A stretch of DNA of 64,000 bases, from positions 62,001 to 126,000 of the forward strand of contig URPJ01000004.1 in the NCBI GenBank assembly GCA_900549745.1, in the 5' to 3' direction. This document shows positions 33,172 through 42,415 of this stretch, piece after piece. The notes under the pieces were generated by a model, which saw only the letters and a list, made by a program, of their open reading frames with translations, ran no database searches and was not told the DNA's origin. The stretch comes from an uncultured Collinsella sp. (GTDB lineage: Bacteria > Actinomycetota > Coriobacteriia > Coriobacteriales > Coriobacteriaceae). The position numbers and the translations under genes are program-made. The stretch's first letter is position 1. The number at the start of each line of letters is the position of its first letter.

Positions 33172-33270
33172 CGACGGCGAACCCTCAAAAAATGACAACA
33201 GCTAAAGAGCTGGAAAATCACGGCTCGTGGATGACATGTGCAGAAAGTCTGGTCAGATCCAAAATACCTG

Positions 33271-33298
33271 TTGACTCGGGCGACGAGCGGGGTAATAT
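33271..33298 (+). promoter_or_regulatory. Promoter of rplM-rpsI
   Basis: TTGACT (33271-33276) and TAATAT (33293-33298) with a 16-base spacer, about 65 bases before the rplM start. Confidence 0.7.
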
Positions 33299-33364
33299 GG
33301 ACGGGTTACTTGCAGAGCCCCGTGAATCTCTGTAACAACACGTACTGTACATGGAGGAGTCTAA

Positions 33365-33808
33365 GTGATTTCGAAATCGACTCACTACGCCAAGCAGGGC
33401 GAGGTCCAGCGCAACTGGGTTCTCGTCGACGCCGATGGTGCTGTCCTGGGCCGTCTTGCCACCCAGATCGCAATGATCCTGCGCGGTAAGAACAAGCCCC
33501 AGTTCACGCCCAACAGCGACTGCGGCGACTTCGTTGTCGTCATCAACGCCGATAAGGTCCAGCTTACCGGTAACAAGGCCGACACGAAGACCTATTATCG
33601 CCACAGCGGCTACAACGGCGGCCTCAAGGCTGAGAGCTTCCGCCAGGCTATGGAGAAGCACCCGGAGAAGGTCATCGAGCGCGCCGTTCGCGGCATGCTG
33701 CCCAAGACCACCCTCGGCCGTGCCCAGATGACCAAGCTTAAGGTCTACGCTGGTGCCGAGCATCCGCACGCTGCCCAGAACCCCACGAAGATTGAGCTGG
33801 AGGCTTAA
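33365..33808 (+). CDS. rplM: 50S ribosomal protein L13
   Basis: A 147-residue protein of the large ribosomal subunit. [19 protein letters not shown] and [20 protein letters not shown] are the L13 signatures, and [19 protein letters not shown] closes the protein. GTG 33365 is the start, with GGAGGAG nine bases upstream. It is followed by rpsI after two bases, the conserved L13-S9 pair. Confidence 0.97.
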   Translation: MISKSTHYAKQGEVQRNWVLVDADGAVLGRLATQIAMILRGKNKPQFTPNSDCGDFVVVINADKVQLTGNKADTKTYYRHSGYNGGLKAESFRQAMEKHPEKVIERAVRGMLPKTTLGRAQMTKLKVYAGAEHPHAAQNPTKIELEA

Positions 33809-33810
33809 AG

Positions 33811-34206
<396 letters not shown>

Positions 34207-34236
34207 GGTTTTATCTCCTTTCGAGATACAATGTAC

Positions 34237-34280
34237 AAGCGGGGCCTGCCGATTCCTCGGCGGGTCCCGCTTTTCTTTTT
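34237..34280 (+). terminator. Terminator of rplM-rpsI
   Basis: AAGCGGGGCCTGCCG and CGGCGGGTCCCGCTT pair with one G-T step, followed by TTCTTTTT. Confidence 0.85.
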
Positions 34281-34329
34281 CGACTAGGGTGGGCGGTTGC
34301 ATATCGCCTGCTAGGGAAGGAGCAATCCT

Positions 34330-35667
34330 ATGCCCCAGAACATCTTCGGTACCGACGGCGTCCGTGGCGTCGCCAACGCCGATCTTTCGTGCGACCTCGC
34401 GTTTCGTCTGGGCCGCGCGGCGACCAAGTTTCTTGGTCCGGATATCTGCATCGGCCGCGACACGCGTCTTTCGGGCACCATGCTCGAGAGTGCTCTGACC
34501 GCCGGCATTATGGCCGAGGGCGGCCGTCCGCACTGCTGCGGCGTTATCCCCACGCCTGCCGTGGCGCTGCTCACCGTTCAAAACGAGCTCGATGGCGGCA
34601 TCGTCATCTCTGCTTCGCATAATCCGCCGGAGTTCAACGGCATCAAGTTCTTTAGCCGCAAGGGCATGAAGCTTCCCGATGCTGTCGAGGAAGAGATCAG
34701 CGCCTGGGTCATGTCCGAGGAAGCCATGGCTGCCGACACGCTGCCGACCGGTGCCGGCGTGGGCCACATCATCAAGATGAAGGACGCTCGCAAGGCATAC
34801 GTCGACCACGCCATCGATACGCTTGATGGCCTGAGGCTCGACGGCCTGGTCGTTGCCGTCGACTGCGGCCACGGTGCTTCTTGCCAGACCACGCCCGCCG
34901 CGCTGCAGCGCCTGGGTGCCACGGTCCATGCCATCAACACCGATTATTGCGGCACCGACATTAATGTTGAGTGCGGCTCTACGCACCTCGAGCCCCTTCG
35001 CGAGCTCGTGCTGCGCACCCATGCTGATATCGGCCTGGCCCACGACGGCGACGCCGACCGCGTACTGTTCGTGGACAGCGAGGGCAATGAGATCGACGGT
35101 GACTACATCCTGGCTATCTGCGGTTCTGACCTCGCCGCTCGCGGCAAGCTCGCCAACTCCGAGATCGTCTCGACCGTCATGTGCAACCTGGGCTTCTCCA
35201 TCGCTATGAAGGAGCAGGGCTTCGAGATGGTCCAGACCGCCGTGGGCGACCGCTACGTTCTGGAGCGCATGCTCGCGGACGGCGCCGTCATCGGCGGCGA
35301 ACAGTCCGGCCACATCATCTTCCTGGAGCACAACACCACCGGTGACGGCCTGGTGACGGCTCTGCAGCTGCTGGCCGTGCTCAAGCGCACCGGTCGCACC
35401 CTCACCGATCTTGCCGGTATCATGAAGAAGTACCCGCAGGTACTCGTCAACGTGCATTCCGACAACAAGGCTGGTCTGGACGATTGCCAGCCCATCTGGG
35501 ATGCCGTCGCTGCCGCCGAGAAGGAGCTTGACGGCCGCGGCCGCATTCTGGTGCGCCCGAGCGGTACCGAGCCGCTGGTCCGCGTGATGGCCGAGGCCGA
35601 GACGCACGAGCTGACCCAGCGCGTTGTCGACGACATCGTCGAGGTTGTCAAGCGCGAACTTCCCTAA
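34330..35667 (+). CDS. glmM: Phosphoglucosamine mutase
   Basis: A 445-residue enzyme that turns glucosamine-6-phosphate into glucosamine-1-phosphate for UDP-GlcNAc and peptidoglycan. FGTDGVRGVAN opens the protein. The phosphorylated Ser is in ISASHNPPEFNGIKFF near residue 100, the Mg loop is HDGDADRVLFVD near 238, the sugar loop GGEQSGHIIF near 320 and the phosphate loop RPSGTEPLVRVM near 405. Length is standard. A SD-like AAGGAG precedes ATG 34330. nagB, the enzyme that drains the same pool, lies 0.8 kb downstream. Confidence 0.96.
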   Translation: MPQNIFGTDGVRGVANADLSCDLAFRLGRAATKFLGPDICIGRDTRLSGTMLESALTAGIMAEGGRPHCCGVIPTPAVALLTVQNELDGGIVISASHNPPEFNGIKFFSRKGMKLPDAVEEEISAWVMSEEAMAADTLPTGAGVGHIIKMKDARKAYVDHAIDTLDGLRLDGLVVAVDCGHGASCQTTPAALQRLGATVHAINTDYCGTDINVECGSTHLEPLRELVLRTHADIGLAHDGDADRVLFVDSEGNEIDGDYILAICGSDLAARGKLANSEIVSTVMCNLGFSIAMKEQGFEMVQTAVGDRYVLERMLADGAVIGGEQSGHIIFLEHNTTGDGLVTALQLLAVLKRTGRTLTDLAGIMKKYPQVLVNVHSDNKAGLDDCQPIWDAVAAAEKELDGRGRILVRPSGTEPLVRVMAEAETHELTQRVVDDIVEVVKRELP

Positions 35668-35738
35668 TGGTCAAAAACGGGTGCCAAGTGGTAAACTGTT
35701 AAGGTTATTTTGGTTAATCGGTATGTCCGAGGGGGAGC

Positions 35739-36236
35739 ATGTTCACTAAAGTCCTAAGGTCTTTTGGTATGCGTGGTCGAGTCCTTACGCTGGATGCTCC
35801 CATCTCGGGCGACGTCATTCCGCTCTCCGAGGTAAACGATCAGACGTTTGCCACCGGCCTTTTGGGCCAGGGCGTGGCGATTCAGCCCACCGGAACGCGT
35901 GTGATTGCACCGGCTGATGCCAAGGTCGAGGCCATTTTTCCCACGGGACACGCCGTTGCGCTTAACACGGTCGATGGCTTGGACGTGCTCATCCACGTTG
36001 GTTTGGACACTGTTCAGCTCGAGGGCAAGCACTTTACCGTACATGCGCAAGTGGGTGACATCGTCCATAAGGGCGATGTACTCATTGAGTTCGATCGCGA
36101 GGCAATTGCTGCCGAGGGCTACGATGTGACGGTTCCCATCTTGGTGTGCAACTCCGTTGAGTTCTCGAGCATCAAGGGTTCCGTTGGCGTGCATGTCGAA
36201 GAGATGGACCAGCTCATCGTTGCTCGCGAGCGCTAG
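35739..36236 (+). CDS. crr: PTS glucose-type IIA component
   Basis: A 165-residue phosphocarrier of the EIIA-Glc family, accepting phosphate from HPr and passing it to a IIB domain. The active His lies in DVLIHVGLDTVQLEG near residue 86; the second His of the site is in FPTGHAVAL. GDVIPLSEVNDQTFA is the usual start of the domain. No membrane IIC or IIB partner is adjacent, so it may serve several transporters or act as a regulator. It stands between glmM and nagB, which suggests a link to amino-sugar use. Start ATG 35739 follows GGGGGAG. Confidence 0.92.
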   Translation: MFTKVLRSFGMRGRVLTLDAPISGDVIPLSEVNDQTFATGLLGQGVAIQPTGTRVIAPADAKVEAIFPTGHAVALNTVDGLDVLIHVGLDTVQLEGKHFTVHAQVGDIVHKGDVLIEFDREAIAAEGYDVTVPILVCNSVEFSSIKGSVGVHVEEMDQLIVARER

Positions 36237-36507
36237 CAAGTGCACGTGGCCATTAGCCTACAATTCAAACACGTTTACGGAGGGCGCTCTTGAAAGAGGA
36301 CGCCCTCCGTGGCAAGATGGGATTTGTCCGAAGCTAAAAGGCTTTGGGTCACCGTGGACGGGCAGGGGCCTCGACGCGGTTAGACACGAGACACATACAT
36401 TACGCGACCTCGCCCTGGTGGCCGCACACGTTGGTTGCGGCCGACGCGGGCCGCGGGCAAGTGCTTGTAAGGGAGCCTTGCCTCTCTTGTACGAGAAAGG
36501 ACGCGTA
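36237..36507 (+). promoter_or_regulatory. Region between crr and nagB
   Basis: It holds a hairpin ACGGAGGGCG/CGCCCTCCGT (36277-36310) without U-tract, a -10-like TACAAT (36259-36264) and a GGCCGCA/TGCGGCC stem (about 36419-36443) in the 200-base nagB leader. No known riboswitch is recognised; the glmS ribozyme core is not visible. Confidence 0.4.
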
Positions 36508-37236
36508 ATGAAGATCATTAAAGCTAAAGACTACGAGGATATGAGCCGCAAGGCCGCCAATATTATCTCGGCCCAGGTTATCCTCAAGCCCGACTGTGTG
36601 CTGGGCCTTGCCACCGGCTCCACCCCGATCGGTGCCTACAAGCAGCTCGCTGCTTGGTACAAGAAGGGCGACGTCGACTTTGCCGAGGTCAGCACCTACA
36701 ACCTGGACGAGTATCGCGGCCTTTCGCACGACGATCCCCAGAGCTATCACTACTTCATGCGTGAGAACTTCTTCGATCACATCAACATCGACCTTAACAA
36801 CACGCATGTGCCCGACGGTTCCAACCCCGACGCCGCCGCTGCCTGCTCTGAGTACGACAAGATCGTCGCCGACGCCGGTTATCCGGATCTGCAGCTGCTC
36901 GGCATTGGCAACAACGGCCACATTGGCTTCAACGAGCCCGATGACCACTTCTCCAAGGGCACGCACTGCGTCGACCTCACCGAGAGCACCATTCAGGCCA
37001 ACAGCCGCCTGTTCGACAGCATCGACGATGTTCCCCGTCAGGCCTACACCATGGGTACCCAGACCATCATGTATGCCCGAATGATCCTGGTCGTCGCCAA
37101 CGGCGAGGCCAAGGCTCAGGCCGTGCATGACATGTGCTATGGTCCGGTTACGCCCGAGTGCCCGGCTTCGATCCTGCAGCTGCACACCAACTGCGTTGTC
37201 GTTGCCGACGAGGCCGCCCTTTCGCTCTGCGAGTAG
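36508..37236 (+). CDS. nagB: Glucosamine-6-phosphate deaminase
   Basis: A 242-residue enzyme that turns glucosamine-6-phosphate into fructose-6-phosphate and ammonia. LGLATGSTPIGAYKQL near residue 32 binds the phosphate, YNLDEYRGL near 67 holds the catalytic Asp, and GIGNNGHIGFNEP near 131 holds the ring-opening His and acidic residue. ATG 36508 is used because it gives the family's MKII-type start and has AAAGGA upstream. The enzyme feeds host or dietary amino sugars into glycolysis and balances glmM. Confidence 0.96.
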   Translation: MKIIKAKDYEDMSRKAANIISAQVILKPDCVLGLATGSTPIGAYKQLAAWYKKGDVDFAEVSTYNLDEYRGLSHDDPQSYHYFMRENFFDHINIDLNNTHVPDGSNPDAAAACSEYDKIVADAGYPDLQLLGIGNNGHIGFNEPDDHFSKGTHCVDLTESTIQANSRLFDSIDDVPRQAYTMGTQTIMYARMILVVANGEAKAQAVHDMCYGPVTPECPASILQLHTNCVVVADEAALSLCE

Positions 37237-37268
37237 CGCGAATCCTGCAGCTCGACATAGCCTTGCCT

Positions 37269-37297
37269 AAGGCCTCCGCTTTGCGGGGGCCTTTTTG
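37269..37297 (+). terminator. Terminator of nagB
   Basis: AAGGCCTCCGC and GCGGGGGCCTT with loop TTT, followed by TTTG. Confidence 0.85.
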
Positions 37298-37684
37298 CTA
37301 TCCCTTTTCGCCCACTTGACCAAAATCTTGCCGCAAGCTTGACGAATGCCGGATGCCCAACAGCTTGATTCATTCCATACCAGATTCTATGCAAAAATGC
37401 CACTAGAAGGTCGTAGACGGTAGCGGGTGCTAGGCGAGTTGAATGACATGGCTGAACCTTGTTCATCTGCGTTACACTGCCGCTTAGATGGGACAAGCTG
37501 ACAAGCTCATTTACCTGCTTAAAGACCGATTAGTCGGGGGATTAATAACAATCGGCCCTCGCTGTACAAAAACTTGCCGCTTGCGTACCAAAAGACAACC
37601 TAAAACACAAGGTCGCTCTATTCATAGCGCGGCTTGTATGGTCTTGCGGCTACAGTGTCCATACGGTCGAGTTGAGGAGCGGGC
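37298..37684 (+). other. Gap before the large regulator gene
   Basis: No gene is supported in these 387 bases. A small CCGATT-centred hairpin lies near 37526. The regulator gene has GAGGAG just before its ATG. No convincing -35/-10 pair was found. Confidence 0.4.
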
Positions 37685-40684
37685 ATGGTAAATGATTTGA
37701 GCGGTATAGACGACCTCGAGCTGCTGCCGCTGGGCGGAGGCTATATGGTGCGACGCGAACGCTTGATGAATGAGCTTATCGCCAAGGGCCGAAAGGCCGG
37801 CATCGTGGTGCTTTATGCGCCCGACGGGTTTGGGAAGACCTCGGTGCTGCTGCAGTACACCCATGAGGTTAAATGCGACCCGACGCGAGGCCCCGTGCGG
37901 ATTATCGAGGCCGATCGCGCCACTGGGCGCGAGGTGTTTATGCAGCTCGAGGTGGTTACCGAAGAACTCAAAGACAAACCGCACTCCCTTATCGCGATTG
38001 ATAATGTGCCAAACCTCGATCAGCACGATACCGAAGACCTCATCGACAGGATTCGCGGCCTGCGCGCTATGGGGATAGGGGTCTTTATCTCCTGCCGTCC
38101 TTCAAATCGTCAGCTGATTCATGGGCTGGGCGATTCGGTTAAGATCAATGCGCAGATGCTCAAGGTGCATGCCTATGAGTATTCGGCGTGGGCATCGGCG
38201 TTTTCGATCAGCACATCGCTCGACTTTTATCAGCTCACGCAGGGCGTGCCCGAGCTCGTTTCGGCATTGCAGACGGGTCTGTATGGCCAAGGCGACGTAG
38301 CCGGTCTGCTCGAAAACGAGATTGTCAACGTATATGGCGCGGCACTTGCCGATCTGGCTTCGCTCGACAATAATGCGCTGTTTTGCGTGGCATGTCTCAT
38401 GGTTTTGATGGGCGAGGGCAATATCGCAGAACTCGAGGCTTGCGGGGTGAGGCTGTCGATGGTCGACCAGTCCTACTTTGTACGCGACTACCCGATCTTT
38501 GGCTTGGATCCCGCCGAGCGGAGTTTTACGTGTCTGGGCACGGAGGATAACGGACGCTTGCGCTTGCGTAAGTTGGTGGCCGAGGTTCGCCCCGAACTTG
38601 TTCCGAGGGCGGCCCGGATTTTGCTTAAGGCGGGCCGATGCGATGCGGCGATGGGCCTGGCGGACGCCTTTTTGGACCGTGAGGCGGTTCTTGAACTTGC
38701 TGGGCAGTATGGGGTCGATTTTGCTCTGACGGGGCACGGGGCCGATATCTGCCGAGCAGCGCTGGGCACGATCGACGCTGACGATCCGGCTCCAGAGCCA
38801 ACGCCTGCCGAGGCGCTTGGCGTATATCTGGCAGCGGTCAGCGTGTCCAACACAAAGCTCGCCCGCTATATGGCATCGGTCATCGAGCGCGGGGGCGAAC
38901 GGGCGGCCTGCGAAATAGACCCTGTTTCATGGAGGGTGGCCCAGACACTGACGGCTGTTTGCTATGGGGACAACGGGCTTGGGCTTCCTACGAACCTGGC
39001 CGTGCCAGAAATCGAGACATCCCATACCGCACTCGATATGTTGTCTGCGCATATCGAGGTCAAGCGCTGTCTGACCGAGCGGGGAAATGACGGCGGCGTT
39101 CTACAGCAGCTCAAAACGAGCAGGGCCTACGACTGCGAGCTCGACATCGCGGGGATTGTTATACGGGCCGATAGCATGCTGGTGGAGCTCTTTGATGGGT
39201 CGTTTGCGGGAACCGACGAGCGCGACGACGAGATGACGGTGGTGCGGGAGGCGCTCGACGTACGTGGGCTTAAGGCGATGGCTATCTGGGTGCGCATGGT
39301 GTTGGCGGCACGGCGGCTCCTTTCCGGCTTGCCGGTAACCGACGATGCGGCGTTCAACGAGCTCGATCGTTTTGCCGTGCGCATGCGCGACAACCAGATT
39401 CAGCTGTTTGGCCTGTTGCTAGAAGGTTGGCAGTCGCTGGCAGAGGGACGGCCGGTTAATGCAAAGTTCCGTGCGGTCCAAGTGCTTAAACTTGCCGAGG
39501 AGTCGATTGCGTACATGCGCGATAACGCATTGCTGCTGGAGCGCGCAGCGTATCTGCGTAACACGTCGATGGTTTCGGTACGCGAGGAAGCGGAGCTACT
39601 CGATATAAGCCAGACGCAGGTTGGTGGCGCAGAAGCCTGGATGGTGGCGCTGCATTTGGCCTGTGCGGGCCGAGACAGCGATCTTGCGGCCTGGATGTCC
39701 ATGAATCGTGCGGGAATTCTAGAGCCATCGTATCGGCTCTTTGCGCGCCTTGCCATGCATTGTCTGGGCGAGCCGGCGGCCAGGATACGCAAGAAGCTTC
39801 CCGTGCGCGAGCTGTCGCGGTATTCGCTGCGCGACGATTTAGAAGGGGAGGGCGAGCGCCTGTTCCAGGCCGGCGAGGTTGAAGCCGTTGATACCATCGA
39901 CCATATCGAGATTCGTATGTTTGGGGCGTTTCGCGCCGAGCGCGACGGGTTTCCCATCACGGACAAAATGTGGCGCCGCAAGAAGGCGGCGACACTTGCC
40001 GAGCGGCTTGCGCTGGGCATGGATGCGCTCGTCGATCGTGAGACGCTGGCCATGGAGCTGTGGCCCCATGCCGAGTTCAATAGCGCCCGCAACAACCTGT
40101 ACTCGACGATATCGCGCTTGCGGTCGGCTTTGGGGCCGACGCCGGATGGCAAGTCATGCGTGCTCATCCAAAATGAATGCATTGGGCTCAACGGCGACTA
40201 CGTCAAGACCGATGTACGGCTGTTTGACCAGATAAGCCGCGAGGTTTTGGGAAATCGCACGGGTGCGCGCGGGCCCCATCTGGTCGAGTTGTGCCTTAAG
40301 ATTGAACAGCTTTATGCCGGACCGTTGTATGTTCCCAATGGCTGTAATCCCACCTACTTTTTGCGCATGCGGCGCATTATGCAGTCAAAGTACATCGATT
40401 GCATGATTAAGGGAGCAAATGCCGCTCTAGAAGAAAACGATCTGCAGTCGGCGATTTGGCTGGCGGAGTCGGGGCTTCGACAGGAAACGGCGCGTGAGGA
40501 TATGGTGCGCTGCGCCATGCGCGTCTACAGTGCGGCGGGGCGACGGCGCGATATCGTCGAGCTGTACAGCGGGCATATGCACCACCTGAGGGAGCAGGTC
40601 AATGGCGTGCCCGAGCCCGAGACGCGGCGCCTATACGAGCGCTTGGTGGAGGGGCGGCTCAATCGCGTGCTGGTCGAACGATAA
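37685..40684 (+). CDS. MalT/SARP-like giant transcriptional regulator
   Basis: A 999-residue cytosolic protein. The N-terminal 250 residues resemble the STAND ATPase of MalT-like regulators: VVLYAPDGFGKTSVLLQY is the P-loop (compare APAGYGKTT) and HSLIAIDNVPNL a Walker B-like strand. A helical, TPR-like middle follows. Near residue 740 a winged-helix domain begins (IEIRMFGAFRAERDG, then MWRRKKAATLAERLAL and HAEFNSARNNLYSTISRLRSALG), followed by a bacterial transcriptional activation (BTAD) tail. Winged helix plus BTAD is the SARP plan, but here at the C-terminal end behind the ATPase. Target genes are unknown; nagB upstream and yhbY downstream show no obvious link. Confidence 0.75.
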   Translation: MVNDLSGIDDLELLPLGGGYMVRRERLMNELIAKGRKAGIVVLYAPDGFGKTSVLLQYTHEVKCDPTRGPVRIIEADRATGREVFMQLEVVTEELKDKPHSLIAIDNVPNLDQHDTEDLIDRIRGLRAMGIGVFISCRPSNRQLIHGLGDSVKINAQMLKVHAYEYSAWASAFSISTSLDFYQLTQGVPELVSALQTGLYGQGDVAGLLENEIVNVYGAALADLASLDNNALFCVACLMVLMGEGNIAELEACGVRLSMVDQSYFVRDYPIFGLDPAERSFTCLGTEDNGRLRLRKLVAEVRPELVPRAARILLKAGRCDAAMGLADAFLDREAVLELAGQYGVDFALTGHGADICRAALGTIDADDPAPEPTPAEALGVYLAAVSVSNTKLARYMASVIERGGERAACEIDPVSWRVAQTLTAVCYGDNGLGLPTNLAVPEIETSHTALDMLSAHIEVKRCLTERGNDGGVLQQLKTSRAYDCELDIAGIVIRADSMLVELFDGSFAGTDERDDEMTVVREALDVRGLKAMAIWVRMVLAARRLLSGLPVTDDAAFNELDRFAVRMRDNQIQLFGLLLEGWQSLAEGRPVNAKFRAVQVLKLAEESIAYMRDNALLLERAAYLRNTSMVSVREEAELLDISQTQVGGAEAWMVALHLACAGRDSDLAAWMSMNRAGILEPSYRLFARLAMHCLGEPAARIRKKLPVRELSRYSLRDDLEGEGERLFQAGEVEAVDTIDHIEIRMFGAFRAERDGFPITDKMWRRKKAATLAERLALGMDALVDRETLAMELWPHAEFNSARNNLYSTISRLRSALGPTPDGKSCVLIQNECIGLNGDYVKTDVRLFDQISREVLGNRTGARGPHLVELCLKIEQLYAGPLYVPNGCNPTYFLRMRRIMQSKYIDCMIKGANAALEENDLQSAIWLAESGLRQETAREDMVRCAMRVYSAAGRRRDIVELYSGHMHHLREQVNGVPEPETRRLYERLVEGRLNRVLVER

Positions 40685-40687
40685 AAA

Positions 40688-40722
40688 ACGGGCGCCCGAA
40701 GTACTTGGGCACCCGTAAGCTT
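40688..40722 (-). terminator. Terminator of yhbY (convergent)
   Basis: ACGGGCGCCC and GGGCACCCGT pair around GAAGTACTT. Six A bases on the left become a U-tract on the minus strand, so it mainly serves yhbY. Confidence 0.8.
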
Positions 40723-40753
40723 GCTATGTGTTGGCTCGCCGGATCATTGGCTC

Positions 40754-41053
40754 CTAGACGAGTTTGATCTTCTCGATGTCCTTGCGCGAGGACTCGCGAT
40801 ACAGCGAGAACTTGCGGCCGATGACCTGGACGACCTCGGCGTGGCAACGCTCGGCGAGCTCCTCGGCGGCTTCGCGGGCGGAAAGGCTGGAGCCATCGAG
40901 CACGGAGCACTTAACGAGCTCGTGCTTCTCCAGGTAGGCGACCGTCTGCTCGACGGTGCCCTCGTTGACGTCGGACTTGCCGATGATGATGGCGGGGTTG
41001 AGGTGATGGGCCATGCTGCGAAGCTGCTTGACCTGTGCTCCTGTCAGTGCCAT
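40754..41053 (-). CDS. yhbY: CRM-domain RNA-binding protein, YhbY family
   Basis: A 99-residue ribosome assembly factor that binds 50S precursors. LTGAQVKQLRSMAHHLNP opens the CRM domain, the G-x-x-G-like loop IIIGKSDVNEGTVEQ binds RNA, and VIGRKFSLYRES ends it. Length and layout are standard. ATG 41053 is used. In many Gram-positive bacteria the gene is part of a ribosome biogenesis cluster; here it stands alone. Confidence 0.9.
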   Translation of the reverse strand: MALTGAQVKQLRSMAHHLNPAIIIGKSDVNEGTVEQTVAYLEKHELVKCSVLDGSSLSAREAAEELAERCHAEVVQVIGRKFSLYRESSRKDIEKIKLV

Positions 41054-41211
41054 GGGTTCTCGCTTTCTATGTATGGGGCGCCCCGCGACGGGGCCTTAAT
41101 CTACGTGAGCTGTCCCACGATAGCGCAGGAACGGCGCGGTGTGGAGCGCGTTTGCCCAGTTCAAAAAGAATGCGGATGCCGAGTGAGTGGGCGGTGCGGG
41201 CTGCGAACAGG

Positions 41212-42099
41212 CTATGAGCGGGGTGCAGAGATCGGCTCCCATGCAATAAACGCCCAACGAACCTTGCGGACATGATCGAGCATGTAGCGCCCCTGCGGCA
41301 CGCCCTTGGAGCCCGGCTCGCCGGCATGGGGGTTCTCAATCATGTGTTGAGCGATATAGTCGCGCAGGCGGTCGATCTTATCCTCATTGCCATGTTCGAG
41401 CATACGGGAAAAATCCGCCACACCTGCCTCAAGGCTATCGAAGGTGTCGCGGCGGGGTGATTCAAAATACGTGACCTGCGGCAACGCACCCATCTGAATG
41501 AGGATGTTGAAGGCGTACACAAAGCCATTACTGCAGGTAACCGAGGCGCCGATGGCGTTCATCACGTGCAGGTCATAGCGCGGGCTGGAGTTGGCGACCA
41601 TCGTAACGGCACAACGCCGGCGAGCCGTGCAGTCGAGCTTGGCAAGCGCGCCTTTTAGGTTGGTCGTGGTGACAGAGCGACTGGCAAAGGCAACATCCAC
41701 CGCTTTCGCGACCGGTCCAACCAAATCCCAATCATCATCCCAAGCAAGCTCAAGCGGCGTAATATGATCTTCGAGCCCGTAATACTCAATGCCGGCATCA
41801 AGCGTGCCCAACATGGCAGGAGAGAAGTCGGCAGCAATCACGGAATGCCCAGCCTGAGCAAGCGGAATAGCAATCGACCCAGCCCCACACCCCATATCAA
41901 GCACCGACTCGCCGGGCTCAAGCGCCAACAGCTTTATAAAATCCCGAGCATAAGGGGCAGTCTCCAACGGCCGAAAATGCCGAGCCCGCTTATCCCACTC
42001 AAAAGAATCATCAGCCCGCCGCCGACCAGCCTGCAGACGCATCCATTCGCCATTCCAATCAGCAGCAAGCAGCTCAGAACGATTCTCCCCATCAACCAC
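41212..42099 (-). CDS. Class I SAM-dependent methyltransferase
   Basis: A 295-residue methyltransferase. The SAM-binding motif I is VLDMGCGAGSIAIPLAQAG, motif II IAADFSPAML, and a later strand AVDVAFASRSVT. The GTG at 42099 is preferred to ATG 42159 because AGGAGG lies seven bases before it on the minus strand; the longer frame would add an odd hydrophobic start. The opening LLAADWNGEWMRLQAGRR is common in proteins annotated as small-molecule or corrinoid-linked methyltransferases, but the substrate cannot be told. A family C element lies upstream. Confidence 0.78.
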   Translation of the reverse strand: MVDGENRSELLAADWNGEWMRLQAGRRRADDSFEWDKRARHFRPLETAPYARDFIKLLALEPGESVLDMGCGAGSIAIPLAQAGHSVIAADFSPAMLGTLDAGIEYYGLEDHITPLELAWDDDWDLVGPVAKAVDVAFASRSVTTTNLKGALAKLDCTARRRCAVTMVANSSPRYDLHVMNAIGASVTCSNGFVYAFNILIQMGALPQVTYFESPRRDTFDSLEAGVADFSRMLEHGNEDKIDRLRDYIAQHMIENPHAGEPGSKGVPQGRYMLDHVRKVRWAFIAWEPISAPRS

Positions 42100-42262
42100 G
42101 GGCCAACCTCCTAGCAACAAAAAAGCGACTCCCCCAAAAAGAAGAGCCGCAACCAGCATATATCAGAAAGAACCGATCCAACGCCAAACCGCCATACCAG
42201 CAAAGTAGGGCAGAAGCGAAGCGACTGCCAAAGGGATAGAACCCAACCGAGGTCCCGTTGTG

Positions 42263-42402
42263 CGGGAGCCCCGGGGAGGGCAAATATATAAGGTCGATCG
42301 CGAGTTCCGCACGAGCCGGAGAGCACTTAATGTGCTCTCCGTGCGAGTCAGGACTGTCCGAGCAGGCGACCTTATATATTTGCCCTCCCCGGGGCTCCTC
42401 GC
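42263..42402 (-). ncRNA. Family C structured element, copy 2 (3' of the DUF711 gene)
   Basis: A 140-base element, best read on the minus strand. The outer arms pair perfectly over 32 bp (GGAGCCCCGGGGAGGGCAAA plus an A/T-rich part ending AAGGTCG). Inside, the minus strand carries ACAGTCCTG, a hairpin with GAGAGCACATTAAGTGCTCT, and GTGCGGAACTC, in the same order as in copy 1 at 26764-26894. It starts 14 bases after the stop of the minus-strand DUF711 gene. Confidence 0.6.
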
Positions 42403-42415
42403 CAGTCCCCCTCAG

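Noticed and set aside
36310..36507. glmS-type ribozyme or riboswitch in the nagB leader
   Set aside because: The conserved core of the glmS ribozyme is not seen, and the downstream gene is nagB, not glmS.
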